A stretch of DNA of 64,000 nucleotides from Bacillota bacterium. GTDB lineage: Bacteria; Bacillota; Clostridia; Peptostreptococcales; Anaerovoracaceae. This document shows, in pieces, positions 51,239 through 60,565 of this stretch. The notes beneath the pieces are model-generated. The model had not been told where the DNA came from, did no database searches, and saw only the letters and a list, made by a program, of their open reading frames with translations. The stretch is taken from contig JAFWZZ010000029.1 of NCBI GenBank assembly GCA_017522185.1, forward strand, positions 186,001 through 250,000, read 5' to 3'. Both the position numbers and the translations under genes were made by a program. The first letter of the stretch is position 1, and each line of letters starts with the position of its first letter.

Positions 51239-53561
51239 CGATGCCGTGTTTTACACGGTCTTTTTCTTCAGATGTCTTGGCATCGTTCCAGTGATCCATC
51301 GTGCCTACCAGATAACCTGTGATTCTTCTGATTCTTTCGAATTCCGCATGGCCGTCCCCTTCTTTTCTACCGCAGGATGGACATTCGTTGTCGATGATAC
51401 CGGTGTATCCGCAGACAGGGTCTCTGTCTACAGGGTGGTTGATGGAACCGTAGCCAACGCCGCTTTCCTTCATGCATCTTACAACTTTTTCGAATGCATC
51501 CAGATTCTTCAGTGGGTCACCATCTAATTCAACATAGGAGATATGTCCGCCGTTTGTCAGTTCATGATAAGGAGCTTCCTTCTGAATCTTTTCGAATGCA
51601 CTGATATTGTAATATACAGGAACGTGGAAACTGTTTGTATAGTAGTCTCTGTCTGTAACACCTGGAATGATACCGAATTTTTCTCTGTCAATACGCACGA
51701 ATCTGCCGGATAATCCTTCTGCAGGTGTTGCGATTAAGGACCAGTTCAGACCTGTCTTCTTCGCTTCTTCGTCCATACGCTTTCTCATGTAAGCGATAAT
51801 TTCGATACCTAATCTCTGTGCTTCTTCGCTTTCGCCGTGGTGCTGACCGATCAAAGCCTTCAGCGTTTCTGCCAGACCAATGAAACCGATGGTCAGCGTA
51901 CCGTGCTTCAGCACTTCTTCAATGGTGTCTTCCGGCTTCAGCTTTTCGGAATCCAGCCAGATACCCTGTCCCATCAGGAATGGGAAGTTCTTCACTTTCT
52001 TCTGACACTGGATCTTGAATCTTTCGTTGAGCTGGCCGATTGCAGTATCGATGACATGATCCAGGCTTTCGAAGAACACATCTAAATCGCCCTTCGCTTT
52101 GATTGCCAGTCTAGGCAGGTTGATGGATGTGAAAGACAGGTTACCTCTGCCGTATACGATTTCTCTGTCAGGATCGTGGGCATTACCGATAACTCTGGTT
52201 CTGCATCCCATGTATGCACATTCTGTTTCCGGTCTGCCTTCCTTGTAGTAGTGCTTGTTAAACGGCGCATCTAAGAAGGAGAAGTTCGGGAACAGTCTCT
52301 TTGCAGATACTTTGCATGCCAGCTTGAACAGGTCGTAGTTTGGATCTTCCGGATTGTAGCTGACACCTTCTTTTACCTTGAAAATCTGGATTGGGAAGAT
52401 CGGTGTTTCGCCGTAGCCTAAACCTGCTTCTGTAGCCTTCATGATACATTCCATAACCAGACGGCCTTCCGGAGAAGTATCGGTACCATAGTTTAAGGAA
52501 CTGAATGGAACCTGTGCACCTGCTCTGGAGTGCATCGTATTTAAGTTGTGGATCAAAGCTTCCATTGCCTGATAAGTCTTTCTTACGATTTCCTTATCTG
52601 CCATCTTCTTCGCCATCTGCTGTACGTTATCGATGGTTTCTGCATCGGCATACTGTTTCAGGATTTCTGCTTCGATTTCCATATAGTTATTGTCCCATGC
52701 CATACAAGGGTATACACCATGCTCTGCTTCGATTTCCTTGCAAATTGCCTTGGCAACATCTGCACCGTCTTCCAGGCCGGTTGTATATTCTAACATCTTG
52801 CCCAGGTTAGAGGAATACAGTCTCTTGTATGCCTTCTTTACCCCTGGTGCCATGCTGTAATCAAAGTTTGGAACGGACTGACCGCCATGCTGGTCGTTCT
52901 GGTTGGACTGAATTGCAATACAAGCCAGAGCCGCATAACTTTCGATATCGTTTGGCTCACGTAAATGACCATGGCCTGTAGAGAAACCATCTTCTAACAG
53001 GTGCAGAAGGTCAATCTGGCAGCATGTCATGGTCAGTGTATAGAAGTCCATGTCATGAATATGGATGTCCCCGTTGTCATGTGCCTTTACATACTTCGGG
53101 TCGATGACATACATCTTGTAGAATTCCTTGGAACCTTCGGAACCGTACTTCAGCATGGTACCCATAGCAGTGTTACCGTCGATATTTGCGTTTTCACGCT
53201 TTACGTCGTTGTCCTTTGCTTCTTTGAAGGTCAGATCTTCGTAGATGTGCATCAGCTTGCTGTTCATGTCTCTGACTCTGGTACGTTCTGCTCTGTACAG
53301 GATGTATTCCTTCGCCGTTCTCGCATGTCCATTTTCAATTAAGATTTTTTCTACCGCGTCCTGTACCTGTTCTACTGTCGGCGTGGAATTGTGACAAATC
53401 TGCACCAGATACAGTTCCACCTGTCTTGCCAGGTATGCTGCCATTTCACGGTCTCTGCCGCCTAATACCTTCGCAGCCTTGAAAATGGCTTCCGTGATTT
53501 TCTCTACATCAAATTCCACGGTTCTGCCATCTCGCTTGATGATTCTTGTAATCCTTTCCAT
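51216..53561 (-). CDS. nrdD: Anaerobic ribonucleoside-triphosphate reductase
   Basis: Makes dNTPs from NTPs without oxygen. 781 residues: N-terminal ATP-cone (VIKRDGRTVEFDVEKI-like start ITRIIKRDGRTVEFDVEKI) for allosteric control, ten-stranded barrel with DIHIHDMDFYTLTMTCCQID near 170, zinc Cys pairs CGYTG and CPSCGR near 715-730, and the glycyl radical site RRITGYLVGT with Gly near 749. ATG 53561 has AGGAG. A strong promoter and an NrdR box lie upstream. nrdG overlaps its end. Confidence 0.98.
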   Translation of the reverse strand: MERITRIIKRDGRTVEFDVEKITEAIFKAAKVLGGRDREMAAYLARQVELYLVQICHNSTPTVEQVQDAVEKILIENGHARTAKEYILYRAERTRVRDMNSKLMHIYEDLTFKEAKDNDVKRENANIDGNTAMGTMLKYGSEGSKEFYKMYVIDPKYVKAHDNGDIHIHDMDFYTLTMTCCQIDLLHLLEDGFSTGHGHLREPNDIESYAALACIAIQSNQNDQHGGQSVPNFDYSMAPGVKKAYKRLYSSNLGKMLEYTTGLEDGADVAKAICKEIEAEHGVYPCMAWDNNYMEIEAEILKQYADAETIDNVQQMAKKMADKEIVRKTYQAMEALIHNLNTMHSRAGAQVPFSSLNYGTDTSPEGRLVMECIMKATEAGLGYGETPIFPIQIFKVKEGVSYNPEDPNYDLFKLACKVSAKRLFPNFSFLDAPFNKHYYKEGRPETECAYMGCRTRVIGNAHDPDREIVYGRGNLSFTSINLPRLAIKAKGDLDVFFESLDHVIDTAIGQLNERFKIQCQKKVKNFPFLMGQGIWLDSEKLKPEDTIEEVLKHGTLTIGFIGLAETLKALIGQHHGESEEAQRLGIEIIAYMRKRMDEEAKKTGLNWSLIATPAEGLSGRFVRIDREKFGIIPGVTDRDYYTNSFHVPVYYNISAFEKIQKEAPYHELTNGGHISYVELDGDPLKNLDAFEKVVRCMKESGVGYGSINHPVDRDPVCGYTGIIDNECPSCGRKEGDGHAEFERIRRITGYLVGTMDHWNDAKTSEEKDRVKHGIGEGFERL

Positions 53562-53625
53562 GTTTCTCTCCTAACTCATCCTACTCAAACGTGTGATTTA
53601 TATATACACACCGTCTCTTATAACT

Positions 53626-53641
53626 ACACAATATCTTGTGT
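53626..53641. promoter_or_regulatory. NrdR box before nrdD
   Basis: ACACAATATCTTGTGT, a close match to the NrdR consensus acaCwAtATaTwGtgt, about 25-40 bases downstream of the -10 box. A second box at the usual 31-32 bp spacing is not clear; a GTGTG/CACAC palindrome (53591-53611) lies there instead. Confidence 0.75.
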
Positions 53642-53663
53642 TCTTTTTATAACGTGCACGCAA

Positions 53664-53692
53664 ATTATACTATTTTTTCCTATGTAGGTCAA
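53664..53692 (-). promoter_or_regulatory. Promoter of nrdDG
   Basis: TTGACC (53687-53692), 17 bases, perfect TATAAT (53664-53669) on the minus strand. The palindrome CGTGCACG lies at the predicted start of transcription. Confidence 0.8.
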
Positions 53693-53716
53693 TATAAAAT
53701 CCACGGAAAAGACAAT

Positions 53717-53741
53717 AAAAAACCAGCCCGTCAGGGCTGGT
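53717..53741 (-). terminator. Terminator of the acetyltransferase gene
   Basis: ACCAGCCC/GGGCTGGT stem followed by TTTTTT on the minus strand, about 50 bases after the stop at 53792. Confidence 0.85.
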
Positions 53742-53791
53742 CCCAGTAATTTCAACCTTTGCCGCAATCGCACTTTTTTTGATACAAAAAA

Positions 53792-54328
53792 CTACTTGTG
53801 CAGTTTGTCGTAGTACTCTGCTCTCAACATGGATTTCAGCTGTAAATTAATGTATTTTCCATTCTTCTTGCCTGCGTTTCTCATCAGACCTTCGTTGGTA
53901 AATCCGATCTTGTCATACAGTGCTGCCGCCACTCTGTTCTTTTCGAAGTGGTCGATGGTTACTCTTTCCATATGCAGATTGATGAACGCATACTGCAGAA
54001 TCAGTCTCAGCGCTTCTTCCCCATAGCCTTTTCCTCTCAGTTCAGGATCGGCGATGTAGATTCTTGTGATATCCATGGAATCTTCCGCACGGTTCACTCT
54101 GGAAATATAGACCTTACCGATTGGCTTGTCCTCCGGCTTCAGCGTAATGGTAAACTGCAGCTTGGTCGGATCCAGGTTGTATCTCACAAACTCTGTCACC
54201 ACCTGCTCATAGTCTCTGCCTTCGTCAATTGTGAAGAATTCTGTTACCTCAGGGAGCACTTCCCATTCGGCAAAATATTTACAGTCATCAAATACAGTTT
54301 CTCTGATGATTAGATTCTTTGATTCCAT
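53792..54328 (-). CDS. GNAT family N-acetyltransferase, RimJ/RimL-like
   Basis: Acetyl-CoA-dependent N-acetyltransferase; substrate unknown. 178 residues: NLIIRETVFDDCKYFAEWE at the start is RimJ/RimL-like, the acetyl-CoA loop is PELRGKGYGEEALRLI near 95, and VTIDHFEKNRVAAALYDKIGF near 125 is given here in part (ENRVAALYDKIGF-type motif). ATG 54328 has AGGAG. It is a single-gene unit. Confidence 0.9.
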   Translation of the reverse strand: MESKNLIIRETVFDDCKYFAEWEVLPEVTEFFTIDEGRDYEQVVTEFVRYNLDPTKLQFTITLKPEDKPIGKVYISRVNRAEDSMDITRIYIADPELRGKGYGEEALRLILQYAFINLHMERVTIDHFEKNRVAAALYDKIGFTNEGLMRNAGKKNGKYINLQLKSMLRAEYYDKLHK

Positions 54329-54388
54329 TCTCTTACTCCTATAAAATATTAAGATTATGTGAAGATTTACAAAAACGCTACAATTTTC

Positions 54389-54417
54389 TTCACAATTATG
54401 GTATCATTATATATGAT
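54389..54417 (+). promoter_or_regulatory. Promoter of the secreted M20-like gene
   Basis: TTCACA (54389-54394), 17 bases, TATGAT (54412-54417). The leader is about 77 bases and contains a small CACCT/AGGTG hairpin (54470-54482). Confidence 0.6.
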
Positions 54418-54500
54418 TTTTTATTGAAAAGAAACAGATTTTTTTCTTTTTTTCACAAAAAACACCTTTCAGGTGCGCCATAGAAAAGGAGACGCGTAAC

Positions 54501-55907
54501 ATGAAGAAACTAATTGCGCTTATCGTCACTGCATGCCTCATTGGGGCTGCTGTTTTTGTGTTCACAACCTGTGACCGAAACGAGGAAGTGGATTTGTCAG
54601 CGAAAATTGAGAAGAAGATTGTCGCATACCGGACGGATCTGGAAGACTCCGCCGCTACCCTGACCAGCACGAAGGCGATCAAAAAGTATCTGACCGGCTG
54701 GGCAGAGTCAAAAGGCATCGACTGCGACGTGGATGAAGCGGATAATGTCATCCTGAAGATCAAGGCCTCCGCCCCATACAAGGATGCCCCGCCTACCGTA
54801 CTTCTCTGCGGTTACGATCCGGAACACTTCGCAAACTGCATTGATCCGATGGCCGTTGCACTGTATGTGGCAAAGAACAACGAGGAGACCGGTAAACTGA
54901 CCGTCATCTTCACAGAGGACAAAGATCACGAATTCTCCGGCATACAGGCTTTAGACAAAAAATACTTCCCGGATAATGCCAATGTATTCTCTCTCAACGG
55001 GGGTACGAAAAACATGTGGTCTGTGACGACCGCAGGAAACTCCACCTACACCTTCAGCGGGGATATCGACCGCACGGAGCCAAAGGGAAACAAGGCATAC
55101 CGTATCAGCATCAAAGGACTGCCTGGCGGCATACCGGATGAGAAAATTGCCTCTTATCCAAATCCAATCAAAGAACTTGGTGATCTGCTCGCCTACTTCA
55201 AGACCAACTCTGTCATCTTTGAGCTGGCGAAGATTAACGGCGGCACCAGCGGCAACCTCTATCCAAAATCCGCATCTGCGGTAATTGTCATTGACGAAGA
55301 TGACCACGAAAAGTTTGAAAAACGAATTACAACTGCAATCGAAAACTTTAACGACAAATACGAAGGCTACGGCGCCGTTTACAGCTACAAAGAAGTCAAA
55401 ACACCGGATACCGTACTGACGGCAGATGATATGAACAAACTGGTCAGCGTTCTCTACACGCTGGTAGACGGCGTATACGAGCGTGATGAGGAAGACGAAA
55501 TCCTCTCTATCACCAACATCGGTGCAATCAAATGCAGCGGTGACAACTGTACCGTATACGCATCCGGAAACAGCCTGACAGAAACCGGTCTGAACCAGAT
55601 TGATCTGTCCTATACGACAATCTGCGGACTGTCTGATATCAAATACAAGAAAACGTCTGCACAGGATGGATGGTTCATCGATAAACCGGATGACGACCTG
55701 TTCGTACAGGAAGTGTCCAGTGCTTTCAAGGAATACTCTGACGGCACCATGAAATACCGTAACAACATTGCTGTAACCAACTGTTCCTACGTTTACGACA
55801 AGAATCCGGACTGTAATCTGATGAGCATCACAGTCAACTGGAAACGAATCGAAAAGTATGCAGGCACATTGATTACCTTTATGATGAATCAGAATCAGGA
55901 AAAATAA
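54501..55907 (+). CDS. Exported M20C (PepD)-like protein, metal site degraded
   Basis: 468 residues starting with a signal peptide or lipoprotein signal (MKKLIALIVTACLIGAAVF, then FTTC with Cys 24). The rest follows the layout of aminoacyl-histidine dipeptidases: a catalytic half (PPTVLLCGYDPEHFANC, DPMAVALYVA, LTVIFTEDKDHEFSGI), a lid-domain-like stretch (YRISIKGLPGGIPDEKIASY) and FELAKINGGTSGNLYPKSAS. The metal ligands are changed: HxD reads YD, the bridging GADD/N reads CIDP, and the DEETG pair reads EDKDHE. It is probably a non-catalytic relative. ATG 54501 has AAGGAG; promoter upstream, terminator downstream. Confidence 0.75.
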   Translation: MKKLIALIVTACLIGAAVFVFTTCDRNEEVDLSAKIEKKIVAYRTDLEDSAATLTSTKAIKKYLTGWAESKGIDCDVDEADNVILKIKASAPYKDAPPTVLLCGYDPEHFANCIDPMAVALYVAKNNEETGKLTVIFTEDKDHEFSGIQALDKKYFPDNANVFSLNGGTKNMWSVTTAGNSTYTFSGDIDRTEPKGNKAYRISIKGLPGGIPDEKIASYPNPIKELGDLLAYFKTNSVIFELAKINGGTSGNLYPKSASAVIVIDEDDHEKFEKRITTAIENFNDKYEGYGAVYSYKEVKTPDTVLTADDMNKLVSVLYTLVDGVYERDEEDEILSITNIGAIKCSGDNCTVYASGNSLTETGLNQIDLSYTTICGLSDIKYKKTSAQDGWFIDKPDDDLFVQEVSSAFKEYSDGTMKYRNNIAVTNCSYVYDKNPDCNLMSITVNWKRIEKYAGTLITFMMNQNQEK

Positions 55908-55918
55908 CCATACGACAT

Positions 55919-55957
55919 AAAAAAGACCTTTTGGAAACATCCAAAAGGTCTTTTTTT
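55919..55957. terminator. Bidirectional terminator between convergent genes
   Basis: AAAAGACCTTTTGG, six-base loop, CCAAAAGGTCTTTT with A-run and T-run on the two sides; serves the M20C-like gene (plus) and sstT (minus). Confidence 0.92.
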
Positions 55958-55969
55958 ATGAAACTTGTC

Positions 55970-57184
55970 TTATTTTGCAGCCTTCTTCTTTGCACAGATA
56001 TCAGCTGTTGCAGTGAACAGTACGTCTGTGGAAGAGTTCAGTGCTGTTTCGCAGGAGTCCTGAATCACGCCTACGATCATACCGATACCTACGAACTGCA
56101 TTGCGATTTCGTTTGGAATACCAAACAGGGAGCAAGCCAGAGGAATCAGTAACAGGGAACCGCCAGCTACGCCGGAAGCACCACATGCGGAGATTGCGGA
56201 CAGAACGCACAGCAGGATTGCTGTTAAGATGTCAACTTCAACGCCCATTGTCGCAGCTGCTGCCAATGCCATGATGGAAATTGTGATTGCAGCACCACCC
56301 ATGTTGATGGTAGCACCTAAAGGAATGGATACGGAATAAGTGTTTTCATCCAGACCTAATTCTTCACATAATCTCATGTTCACAGGAATGTTTGCAGCAG
56401 AAGATCTTGTAAAGAATGCAGTTACGCCGGAATCCTTCAGACACTTCAGAACCAGTGGATAAGGGTTCTGTTTTGTGTTTACATAAACGATAATTGGGTT
56501 GATGATTAAAGCATCAATTACCATAACAGCTACTAATAACAGAATTAACTGTGCATACTGTCTCAGAGCATCTAAGCCAGTTGTAGCGATGGAGTTGAAT
56601 ACCAGACCCATAACGCCCAGAGGAGCCAGCTTGATAACCCATCTAACCACCTGGGAAACTGCGTCAGCAACGTTTGATAAGAATGTCTTTGTTCCTTCAC
56701 CTGCACCTCTTAACGCGATACCTAACAGGATGGCCCAAGCTAAGATACCGATGTAGTTTGCGTTCATTAACGCAGATACTGGGTTGGAGAAGATGTTCAT
56801 AACTAAGTTCTTTAATACTTCCCCAATACCACTTGGTGGCGCGATATCTGTGGTTGCTTCAACCAGTGTCAAGTGAATTGGGAAGATAAAGCTTGCAACT
56901 ACTGCTAAAGTACCTGCTAAGAATGTACCTACTAAGTACAGCACTAATACATGCTTCATGTTTGTCTTCTGTCCGGATTTATGATTTGCAATGGCAGACA
57001 TAACCAGGAAGAATACTAAGATAGGAGCTACTGCCTTCAGTGCGCCTACGAAAATGTCCCCGAAGATTACAATGCCGGAAACATGTGTTGGAACTGTCAG
57101 CGCTAAAACGATACCAACGATTAAACCGATGATAATCTGCTTAACCAGGCTGATTCTGTTCCATGCCTGTAATAAGTTCTTCAT
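55970..57184 (-). CDS. sstT: Sodium:serine/threonine symporter
   Basis: Inner-membrane transporter of the DAACS/glutamate-symporter fold that takes up serine and threonine with sodium. 404 residues with about eight helices and two re-entrant loops; [20 protein letters not shown] near residue 285 (the serine-rich loop), [17 protein letters not shown] near 310 and [17 protein letters not shown] near 350 are SstT hallmarks. ATG 57184 has GGAGG. Its promoter is embedded in a perfect inverted repeat, so tight control is likely. Confidence 0.96.
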   Translation of the reverse strand: MKNLLQAWNRISLVKQIIIGLIVGIVLALTVPTHVSGIVIFGDIFVGALKAVAPILVFFLVMSAIANHKSGQKTNMKHVLVLYLVGTFLAGTLAVVASFIFPIHLTLVEATTDIAPPSGIGEVLKNLVMNIFSNPVSALMNANYIGILAWAILLGIALRGAGEGTKTFLSNVADAVSQVVRWVIKLAPLGVMGLVFNSIATTGLDALRQYAQLILLLVAVMVIDALIINPIIVYVNTKQNPYPLVLKCLKDSGVTAFFTRSSAANIPVNMRLCEELGLDENTYSVSIPLGATINMGGAAITISIMALAAAATMGVEVDILTAILLCVLSAISACGASGVAGGSLLLIPLACSLFGIPNEIAMQFVGIGMIVGVIQDSCETALNSSTDVLFTATADICAKKKAAK

Positions 57185-57210
57185 ATATTACCTCCAAAAA
57201 TTTTTAACGT

Positions 57211-57248
57211 GCAAAGTCCATTATACGACCGCATAATGGACTTTGCAA
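57211..57248 (-). promoter_or_regulatory. Promoter of sstT inside a 14-bp perfect inverted repeat
   Basis: GCAAAGTCCATTAT (57211-57224), 8 bases, ATAATGGACTTTGC (57233-57246). On the minus strand TTGCAA (57243-57248), 17 bases, TATAAT (57220-57225): the -35 box falls in the first arm and the -10 box in the second. It may be a repressor operator; a terminator for metH is the alternative, but the T-run is poor (ACGTTAAAAATTTTT). Confidence 0.65.
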
Positions 57249-57273
57249 GGAAATTTTTACATTCTCTGTTTTA

Positions 57274-59658
57274 CTAACCTAAAATATCTTTCGCAGCGTC
57301 TGCAGATGCCTTGGCATCCTTTACATAGTAGTCTGCACCGATCTGCATTGCATAGTCTTCTGTCAGTACTGCACCGCCTACCATGATTTTGCAGTCAGGT
57401 GCAGCCGCCTTAACCAGTTCAATGGACTTTACCATGGCTGGCAGCGTCGTCGTCATCAGAGCGGAAAGTCCGAGAAGTTTCACACCGTTTTTTACAACTG
57501 CGTCGGCCACCATCTGCGGCGGTACGTCCTTTCCTAAATCGACAATGTCATATCCGTAGTTTTCCAGAATCACCTTAACGATATTCTTACCGATATCATG
57601 GATGTCTCCTTCTACCGTTGCAATCACAACGGTGCCTCTGGAAGTCTTCTCATCTCCGGATGCCGCAAGCTTTTCTTTGATTACCTCGAAAGCCGCCTGG
57701 GCGGTAGATGCACAAAGCATCAGCTGTGGGATGAAGATCGCGCCTGTTTCAAACTTCTTACCGGCCCTGTCCAGAATCGGAATCAGGGTTTCGTTAATAA
57801 TGGCAACAGGTTCTCTATGCGCGAGTTCTGCAGAAACCAGCTCCCTGCACTTTCCGGCAAGGCCGTTCATGATAGCGTATTCCAGTTCTCCCATCTCTTC
57901 TGCCGCAACGGCTTTCTGTTCCGTGCCGGTTGTCGCTGCCGGCTGGATCTCGCCGCTGTATTTATCGATATATACAGAAGCTCCCTTGTCCATGTTCATA
58001 ATCAGCTTATAAACATCGACTGCGCGGACCATGTCAGGCGCACCAGGATTCAGAATTGGAAGGTCAAGACCACAGGTCAGAGCCATCTGTAGGAAGTTAT
58101 GATTGATCAGGCCTCTGTTTGGCAGTCCAAAGGAAATGTTGGAAACGCCAAGGACCGTCTTCAGTCCCATTTCTTCCTTAATATAACGGATGGCATCCAA
58201 GGTATTCGCCGCGCTTTCCTGTTCCGCAGAAACGGTTAGTGTCAGACAGTCAATGTAGACATCGCGTTTTGGAATACCAAGTTCTAAAGCTCTGTCTAAA
58301 ATTCTCTGTGCGATTTCAATACGCTTTTCTTTTGTCTTAGGAATACCTTCTTCATCAAGAGTCAGACCGACAACGGCCGCTCCATATTTCTTTACGATTG
58401 GCAGGATTTCGGCCATAGACTTCTCCTCTCCGTTGACGGAGTTGACAATGGCCTTACCGCTGTAGATACGAAGGGCAGCCTCGATGACTTCCGGGTTACC
58501 GGAGTCAATCTGCAGCGGTGCATCTGTGATGCCCTGAAGCGCCTTGATAACGTTGACAATAACTTCTTTCTCGTCAATTCCAGGAACGCCTGCATTGACG
58601 TCCAGGATTTCGGCGCCGTCACGGATCTGGTCGGCTGCCTGAGCGAGAACATAGTCCATATCCCCTGTTTTCAGGGCTTCTTTCAGTCTCTTTTTTCCGG
58701 TTGGATTGATTCTTTCCCCGATGATTCTCGGTTCATCGATGATAACCGTCTTCTCCGGCGTGCAGACAGCCGCCGGAATATCCGGATTCTGCTGCATGTA
58801 TTTTTTGCCTTTCAGGGTTTCAGCCAGGGCCTTAATAAACTCCGGCGTGGTTCCACAGCATCCGCCTGCCAGCTTCATGCCGTATGGAATCAGCTCCGCG
58901 GTAACCTGCGCAAACTCTTCTGCCTCTACGGTATAATCTCCTGTCGCAGGATCCGGCAGGCCGGCATTGGCCTTGGACACGATTGGAAGCGTCGTCCACT
59001 TGGACAGTTCTTCCATCAAAGGTTTAAACTCTGCAGGGCCCAGGGAGCAGTTCATGCCGATGGCATCCGCACCCAGTCCTTCCACGGTCAGTGCCATGGA
59101 ACGGACTTCCGTTCCCGTAAAGGTTCTCTGATTGGCTTCAAAACTCATGGTACAGATTACCGGCAGATCAGCGTTTTCTTTTGCCGCCAGGAGCGCCGCT
59201 TTCAACTCATACAAATCTGTCATGGTTTCGATGGTAATCAGGTCTGCCCCTCTGCCGGCAACGATCTGGCGCTTGAATATTTCGTAGGCTTCCTCAAATG
59301 TCACATTGCCGTTCGGTTCCAGCAGACGGCCGATTGGACCGATGTCCAAAGATACTTTTGCACCGGTGCCTTCTGCCGCAGCACGGCCATTCTTTACAGC
59401 TGCGCCGATCAGCTCTTCCACAGAATAGCCGCATCCCTGGATTTTGTGTTCATTGACACCGAAGGAACAGGTGTTGATGATATCAGAACCCGCATCGATA
59501 TACATGCGGTGGACCTTCTGTACCACCTCAGGATGGGTAATATTTAAAACTTCAGGGACTTTTCCCAATTCCACGCCCTGCTTCTGCAGCATGGTTCCCA
59601 TACCGCCATCCAGCAGTATGAATTCTTTCCCTGGAAATAAGGATAATAGTTTGTTCAC
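57274..59658 (-). CDS. metH: Cobalamin-dependent methionine synthase without activation domain
   Basis: Moves a methyl group from methyltetrahydrofolate to homocysteine through B12. 794 residues: homocysteine domain (FILLDGGMGTMLQKQG at the start; zinc Cys in GMNCSLGP near 205 and GGCCGTTP near 270), folate domain (GERINPTGKKRLKEAL near 315), and cobalamin cap and Rossmann domain with GDIHDIGKNIVKVIL near 690 holding the His that binds cobalt. The SAM-binding reactivation domain of E. coli MetH is missing, as in Thermotoga- and Clostridium-type enzymes. Start GTG 59658 with GAGG. metF lies 12 bases upstream. Confidence 0.95.
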   Translation of the reverse strand: MNKLLSLFPGKEFILLDGGMGTMLQKQGVELGKVPEVLNITHPEVVQKVHRMYIDAGSDIINTCSFGVNEHKIQGCGYSVEELIGAAVKNGRAAAEGTGAKVSLDIGPIGRLLEPNGNVTFEEAYEIFKRQIVAGRGADLITIETMTDLYELKAALLAAKENADLPVICTMSFEANQRTFTGTEVRSMALTVEGLGADAIGMNCSLGPAEFKPLMEELSKWTTLPIVSKANAGLPDPATGDYTVEAEEFAQVTAELIPYGMKLAGGCCGTTPEFIKALAETLKGKKYMQQNPDIPAAVCTPEKTVIIDEPRIIGERINPTGKKRLKEALKTGDMDYVLAQAADQIRDGAEILDVNAGVPGIDEKEVIVNVIKALQGITDAPLQIDSGNPEVIEAALRIYSGKAIVNSVNGEEKSMAEILPIVKKYGAAVVGLTLDEEGIPKTKEKRIEIAQRILDRALELGIPKRDVYIDCLTLTVSAEQESAANTLDAIRYIKEEMGLKTVLGVSNISFGLPNRGLINHNFLQMALTCGLDLPILNPGAPDMVRAVDVYKLIMNMDKGASVYIDKYSGEIQPAATTGTEQKAVAAEEMGELEYAIMNGLAGKCRELVSAELAHREPVAIINETLIPILDRAGKKFETGAIFIPQLMLCASTAQAAFEVIKEKLAASGDEKTSRGTVVIATVEGDIHDIGKNIVKVILENYGYDIVDLGKDVPPQMVADAVVKNGVKLLGLSALMTTTLPAMVKSIELVKAAAPDCKIMVGGAVLTEDYAMQIGADYYVKDAKASADAAKDILG

Positions 59659-59670
59659 TGGTCTACCTCA

Positions 59671-60534
59671 CTAGAATAATGATTTTACGCTTTCGCTGAT
59701 ACGCTTTGCAATATACGGATTGTTCATGGTATACAGGTGGATGCCGTCTACCCCCTGGGACACCAGATCAACAATCTGGTTTACGGCATAGGCGATGCCT
59801 GCATCACGCATGGCTTCCGGTTTATGCTCATATCTGGACATCATCTTTGTAAACTTGGACGGCAGGCTGGCACCGCACAGGGAGACCATTCTTTCAATCT
59901 GCTTCTTGTTTACAACCGGCATGATGCCTGCTTCGATTGGCACGTTGATACCTGCGATTCTGGCTTTTTCCACAAAATCGTAGAACAGGTTGTTATCAAA
60001 GAACAGCTGGGAGATCAGATGCTCTGCTCCTGCATCAACTTTCTTCTTCAGGTTCAGGATGTCGTCCACGTGAGATCTGCTGTCCTGATGGCCTTCTGGA
60101 TAACATGCGCCGGAAATGCCAAAATCGTAGTCTGTATCCTTGATAAAGGTGATCAAATCGCTGGCATGCTTAAAATCATTCTTTCTCGGTACATCCGGCA
60201 CGATATCACCACGTAGCGCCAGGATGTTCTCTATTTCATTTTCGTGGAGTCTTCTCAGCACCTCTGTCACTTCTTCCCTTGTGGAATTGACACAGGTCAG
60301 ATGCGCAGCAGATTCAATGCCGTATCTGTGCTTGATGGCAGAAGCGATTTCACAGGTGGAATTATCCGCCAGGCTGCCGCTTGCACCATAAGTTACACTG
60401 ATAAAATCCGGATTCAGGTGATGCAGTTCATCCAAAGTGTCATAAATGGTCTCAATATCGTGGTCTCTCTTTGGCGGGAACACCTCAAAAGAAAAAACGG
60501 TTCTCTCTTCATTAAATAATTCTGCTAATTTCAT
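59671..60534 (-). CDS. metF: Methylenetetrahydrofolate reductase
   Basis: Makes methyltetrahydrofolate, the methyl donor for metH just downstream. 287 residues; FSFEVFPPKRDHDIETIYDT near residue 14, SVTYGASGSLADNST near 46, THLTCVN-type AAHLTCVNSTREEV near 77 and SQLFFDNNLFYDFV near 170 are family motifs. Single-domain bacterial form with FAD. The gene pair metF-metH is translated from one message. No SAM riboswitch was found in the short space before it. Confidence 0.96.
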   Translation of the reverse strand: MKLAELFNEERTVFSFEVFPPKRDHDIETIYDTLDELHHLNPDFISVTYGASGSLADNSTCEIASAIKHRYGIESAAHLTCVNSTREEVTEVLRRLHENEIENILALRGDIVPDVPRKNDFKHASDLITFIKDTDYDFGISGACYPEGHQDSRSHVDDILNLKKKVDAGAEHLISQLFFDNNLFYDFVEKARIAGINVPIEAGIMPVVNKKQIERMVSLCGASLPSKFTKMMSRYEHKPEAMRDAGIAYAVNQIVDLVSQGVDGIHLYTMNNPYIAKRISESVKSLF

Positions 60535-60565
60535 AACTTCTACCTTCCTACATTCAATATATCTG

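Noticed and set aside
54469..54482. CACCT/AGGTG hairpin with T6 on the minus strand before the M20C-like gene
   Set aside because: No minus-strand gene ends near it and the stem is only five pairs; it is noted only as part of the leader.
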